Shown one piece after another: positions 61,000 through 64,000 of a DNA stretch of 64,000 nucleotides. Within the stretch, counting starts at the first letter, position 1, and each line of letters begins with the position of its first letter. Source of the stretch: Clostridium oryzae (GTDB taxonomy: Bacteria; Bacillota; Clostridia; Clostridiales; Clostridiaceae); contig NZ_MZGV01000003.1 in NCBI RefSeq assembly GCF_002029235.1, positions 62,001 to 126,000 on the forward strand, given 5' to 3'. A program made the translations under genes and the position numbers. The notes under the pieces are model-generated. The model saw only the letters and a list, made by a program, of their open reading frames with translations, was not told where the DNA came from and ran no database searches.

Positions 61000-62238
61000 A
61001 TGTCAAGATTTAAAGAAAAGTATTTTACAATGAATGAACAAGATGCAGCTGAATATGCTCTTATAGAATTAGACTTCTTTAAGCCTGGCAGTAAACTTAT
61101 ATGTAAGGAAATAGGAGATGGAAATCTCAATTATGTGTTCAGAATAATAGATGAAAAATCTGGTGAGTCAATAATAATAAAACAGGCGGGCCCAGTAGCA
61201 AGAATATCTGATGAATTCAAGGTCTCTATAGACAGAAACAGAATTGAAAGTGATATATTGAAACTTCAGTATGAATTAACTGACGGACTTGTACCTAAGG
61301 TATATAAATATGATCCTATAATGAACTGCTGTGCCATGGAAGATCTTACAGGCCATGAAATAATGAGAACAGCATTATTACAGCATAAAATATTTCCTGA
61401 TTTTGCGGATGACATATCTACATTCATGGCAAATACTTTATTTCTAACCTCGGATGTAGCTATGAATCATAAAGATAAAAAGGCATTAGTGAAGAATTTT
61501 ATAAATCCGGATTTATGCGAGATAACGGAGGATTTAGTATATACTGAACCATTTTATGATTGCAGCAGGAACGATATGCTTCAAGAAACTAAGGATTTTG
61601 TAAGTAAATATTTCTGGCAGGATAGACAGTTACTTTTAGAAACGACAAAGTTAAAGTTTGAATTTATGACTAATGGACAATCTTTATTGCATGGGGATCT
61701 CCATACCGGTTCCATATTTGTAAAAGAAGGTTCTACAAAAATAATTGATCCAGAGTTTGCTTTTTACGGACCCGCAGGCTATGACGTGGGAAATATATTA
61801 GCGAATCTGGTATTCGCCTATGAAAATGCTGAAGCTGTTATGGATGACGGAAAGGAAAAGGAAGTATATAAGGCTTGGATAAGTAAGATGATAGAAGATA
61901 TAGTAGAACTTTTCAAGCAGAAATTCAGTCAGCTTTGGAAAGAAAAATCACAGGAAAAAACGGCTAATTATGAAGGTTTTAAGGAGTACTATATAGGCAA
62001 AATTATTTCAGATGCTGCAGCGGTGACAGGCTGTGAACTTTCAAGGAGAATTATAGGACTAGCTCATGTTAATGATATCATTTCTATAGAAAATATAGAA
62101 AAGAGAGTAAAAGCAGAGAAAGTATGTCTCGTTTTAGCAAAGAGCTTAATCTTAAAAAGAGAAAGTATCAGTAATGGGAAGCAGTTCATTAACGAGCTTG
62201 AGGGTGCTGTAGAAAAGATAGATAATCAATCTGTTTAA
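61000..62238 (+). CDS. mtnK: 5-methylthioribose kinase
   Basis: The 412-residue kinase of the choline/aminoglycoside-kinase fold has the nucleotide loop [11 protein letters not shown], the catalytic loop [13 protein letters not shown] and the metal motif [17 protein letters not shown]. All match MtnK, which phosphorylates methylthioribose at C1. GGGAGGA lies 6 bases before ATG 61000. With the isomerase behind it, it starts methionine salvage or disposal of 5-modified riboses. Confidence 0.93.
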   Translation: MSRFKEKYFTMNEQDAAEYALIELDFFKPGSKLICKEIGDGNLNYVFRIIDEKSGESIIIKQAGPVARISDEFKVSIDRNRIESDILKLQYELTDGLVPKVYKYDPIMNCCAMEDLTGHEIMRTALLQHKIFPDFADDISTFMANTLFLTSDVAMNHKDKKALVKNFINPDLCEITEDLVYTEPFYDCSRNDMLQETKDFVSKYFWQDRQLLLETTKLKFEFMTNGQSLLHGDLHTGSIFVKEGSTKIIDPEFAFYGPAGYDVGNILANLVFAYENAEAVMDDGKEKEVYKAWISKMIEDIVELFKQKFSQLWKEKSQEKTANYEGFKEYYIGKIISDAAAVTGCELSRRIIGLAHVNDIISIENIEKRVKAEKVCLVLAKSLILKRESISNGKQFINELEGAVEKIDNQSV

Positions 62239-62251
62239 AGGAGTGGTAGAA

Positions 62252-63334
62252 TTGGCTAAAAATTTGCCTTTACAAGAAATTACTGCAGTACAGTCTGTAA
62301 TCCTTGAGGATGATAAAGATTTATTGCTCATATTAGACCAGACACTTTTGCCTAATGAAAAAAAATATCTTGAACTTCGTAAAGCAGAGGATGTGTGGGA
62401 TGCTATATATCATCTTAAAGTGAGAGGAGCACCTGCTATAGGCATTGCGGCAGCTTATGGAATATACATTGAAGCAAAGAAGAGTGGAACGGAGGAATAT
62501 GAGGAGTTTTGTAAAGATTTTAAAAAGATAAAGAATTATCTTGCAAGCTCAAGACCTACTGCGGTTAATTTATTCTGGGCATTGGATAGAATGGAGCAAG
62601 TTATATTTAAGCATAAGGAAAGCAGCATAGAACTCATAATAAAGGCTTTAAAACAGGAAGCAGATAATATAAAGCAGGAAGATGAGAAAGTATGTGAAAG
62701 CATAGGTGAGTACGTGTTGACATTACTGAAACCTGAGTGGGGACTTCTTACTCACTGTAATGCTGGAACAATAGCTACAGCTAGATATGGCACTGCATTA
62801 GCTCCTATATATATTGGAAATAGCAGAGGATATAATTTCAAGGTATATGCTGATGAAACTAGACCGTTGCTTCAAGGAGCTAGACTTACTGCTTGGGAGC
62901 TTCAGGAGGCAGGTATAGATGTGACGCTTATATGTGATAATATGGCGTCTATAGTTATGAAGGAAGGAAAGATACAAGCTGTTTTGGTTGGCTGTGATAG
63001 AGTAGCTGCAAACGGTGATGCGGCAAACAAGATAGGTACATCAGGAGTAGCAATTCTTGCAAAGCATTATAATATACCTTTTTATGTGTGTGCTCCAACA
63101 TCTACTATCGATATGAATACAAAAAATGGTGATGATATAAAAATAGAACAGCGTGCTGGAGAAGAAATAACGGAAAAATGGTATGAAAAGCCTATGGCTC
63201 CTAAAAGTGTGAAAGTATATAATCCGTGTTTTGATGTGACTGATAACAAGCTAATTACAGCTATTATTACAGAAAAAGGAATTTTGTATCCTCCTTTTGA
63301 TAAGAGTTTAACTGAATTATACAGTAACAAATAA
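62252..63334 (+). CDS. mtnA: methylthioribose-1-phosphate isomerase
   Basis: The 360-residue protein of the eIF2B-like isomerase family has [12 protein letters not shown] (substrate phosphate site), catalytic Cys in [10 protein letters not shown] and catalytic Asp in [11 protein letters not shown], followed by NKIGT. It converts methylthioribose-1-P to methylthioribulose-1-P. AAAGGAG lies 8 bases before TTG 62252. The next gene begins 18 bases after its stop. Confidence 0.95.
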   Translation: MAKNLPLQEITAVQSVILEDDKDLLLILDQTLLPNEKKYLELRKAEDVWDAIYHLKVRGAPAIGIAAAYGIYIEAKKSGTEEYEEFCKDFKKIKNYLASSRPTAVNLFWALDRMEQVIFKHKESSIELIIKALKQEADNIKQEDEKVCESIGEYVLTLLKPEWGLLTHCNAGTIATARYGTALAPIYIGNSRGYNFKVYADETRPLLQGARLTAWELQEAGIDVTLICDNMASIVMKEGKIQAVLVGCDRVAANGDAANKIGTSGVAILAKHYNIPFYVCAPTSTIDMNTKNGDDIKIEQRAGEEITEKWYEKPMAPKSVKVYNPCFDVTDNKLITAIITEKGILYPPFDKSLTELYSNK

Positions 63335-63352
63335 CGTGAAAGGGATGATAGT

Positions 63353-64000
63353 ATGGGAAGTAATGAATTAGAGGAAAAAATATATAAGATAGCGGCAGGA
63401 ATAAGAAGAAGAGTGCTTGAGCATACAATAAAAAATAACGGAGGGTACCTAAGCCAGGCGTGTTCTTCAGCAGAAATATTTTCTGCATTGTATCTTAGTA
63501 TATTAAATATAGAAAGATTAAAAAAACCGATAGCTCCAGGAAAGTTTAAAGGAGTACCAAGCAATGATAATCCTAATTCTACTACAGGAGCTGAATTCAA
63601 TGGAAAAAAGAGTAAGGTATACGACAGATTCATATTGTCCCCTGCTCAGTATGCGCTAGTTCAGTATGCAGCACTAATAGAGGTTGGCAGAATGACGGAA
63701 AATGGGCTTGATGACTTTAACAAAGATGGAAGTTCAGTTGAGATGATAGGAGCAGAACATTCACCGGGAATGGAAGTTACCACAGGATCATTGGGACAGG
63801 GTATAAGTCAAGCGGCAGGTATAGCTATGGCAAGAAAACTAAAGAAGGAGACTGGAAGAGTAGTGCTGTTCTTATCTGATGGAGAATGTCAATCAGGACA
63901 GTTTTGGGAAGCCGTTCAGGCAATGGCGTTCCATAAACTTGATAATATGATTGCGTATGTTGATGTAAATGGATACCAATGTGATGGAAAGATGACTACT
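63353..64000 (+). CDS. transketolase, N-terminal (TPP-binding) part, cut by window edge
   Basis: The visible 216 residues cover the pyrophosphate-binding domain: SPAQYALVQYA, GSLGQGISQAAGIA and the metal-TPP motif LSDGECQSGQFWEA...VDVNGYQCDG. AAAGGGATG precedes the ATG. Whether this is a full transketolase or the first half of a split one cannot be seen. It is tightly linked to mtnA, suggesting that it acts on a sugar phosphate of this operon, though a general pentose-phosphate role is possible. Confidence 0.88.
   Translation, partial: MGSNELEEKIYKIAAGIRRRVLEHTIKNNGGYLSQACSSAEIFSALYLSILNIERLKKPIAPGKFKGVPSNDNPNSTTGAEFNGKKSKVYDRFILSPAQYALVQYAALIEVGRMTENGLDDFNKDGSSVEMIGAEHSPGMEVTTGSLGQGISQAAGIAMARKLKKETGRVVLFLSDGECQSGQFWEAVQAMAFHKLDNMIAYVDVNGYQCDGKMTT

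Overview
The window looks like chromosomal DNA of a low-GC, endospore-forming anaerobic member of the Clostridiaceae. The reasons are strongly AT-rich coding sequence with GGAGG-type ribosome sites and frequent TTG/GTG starts, the block tRNA-Ser / large SRP RNA / dnaX / ybaB / recR / DUF2508 / bofA, and many ABC transporters paired with two-component or one-component regulators. No species can be named from sequence alone.

Layout. (a) 1-4990 is accessory DNA. It starts with the 5' part of a Bcr/CflA-type MFS drug exporter behind a possible leader-peptide attenuator. Then come wreckage of an integrative conjugative element, an internally deleted SDR gene, a frameshifted acetyltransferase, an intact metallo-hydrolase, a sugar O-acetyltransferase, a methyltransferase and a YeiL-like Crp/Fnr regulator. 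Parts of 640-3500 are visibly richer in GC than the rest. (b) 5213-13357 holds tRNA-Ser(CGA), a two-component system divergent from an FtsX-type ABC exporter with a four-fold 11-bp-phased operator, and a TetR-controlled ABC exporter. (c) 13460-23426 carries a short cis-prenyltransferase, a MerR/GyrI regulator, an XRE regulator with a regular pentapeptide-repeat tail, a Nei/Fpg-like glycosylase lacking the usual N-terminal proline, an ABC system fused to an M1-type metallopeptidase, a deleted methyltransferase, a FlxA-like coiled-coil protein and a GNAT enzyme. (d) 23452-32289 holds an intact two-component system, a truncated group IIC intron sitting directly after its terminator, an IS remnant, a TPP riboswitch driving an AIR-synthase-superfamily gene, a YxlEFG-like ABC operon, and a second, collapsed copy of the two-component system in front of a LanFEG/Cpr-like ABC transporter. 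(e) 32418-36619 is a BusR-like regulator next to an OpuC-type osmoprotectant transporter. (f) 36758-47029 contains small stress and regulatory genes, a GH43 glycosidase, an Fe-S protein facing a Crp/Fnr regulator, a YibE/F pair, a GGDEF-EAL protein, and two copies of a structured intergenic repeat. (g) 47264-52789 is the housekeeping recombination/replication block, interrupted by an MFS gene. (h) 53178-64000 has a DUF990-type ABC exporter, a ZTP riboswitch in front of an AICAR transformylase, and an operon with an ABC sugar importer, methylthioribose kinase, methylthioribose-1-phosphate isomerase and the start of a transketolase.

The most notable points are: the two structured repeats whose stems change in a compensatory way; the group IIC intron relic with its matching empty site in a decayed paralogous locus; a TPP riboswitch on a gene that is not an obvious thiamin gene; the methylthioribose operon leading into a transketolase; and a hairpin between dnaX and ybaB with mutually exclusive pairings. 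Functions are read from motifs and context; no database search was possible.
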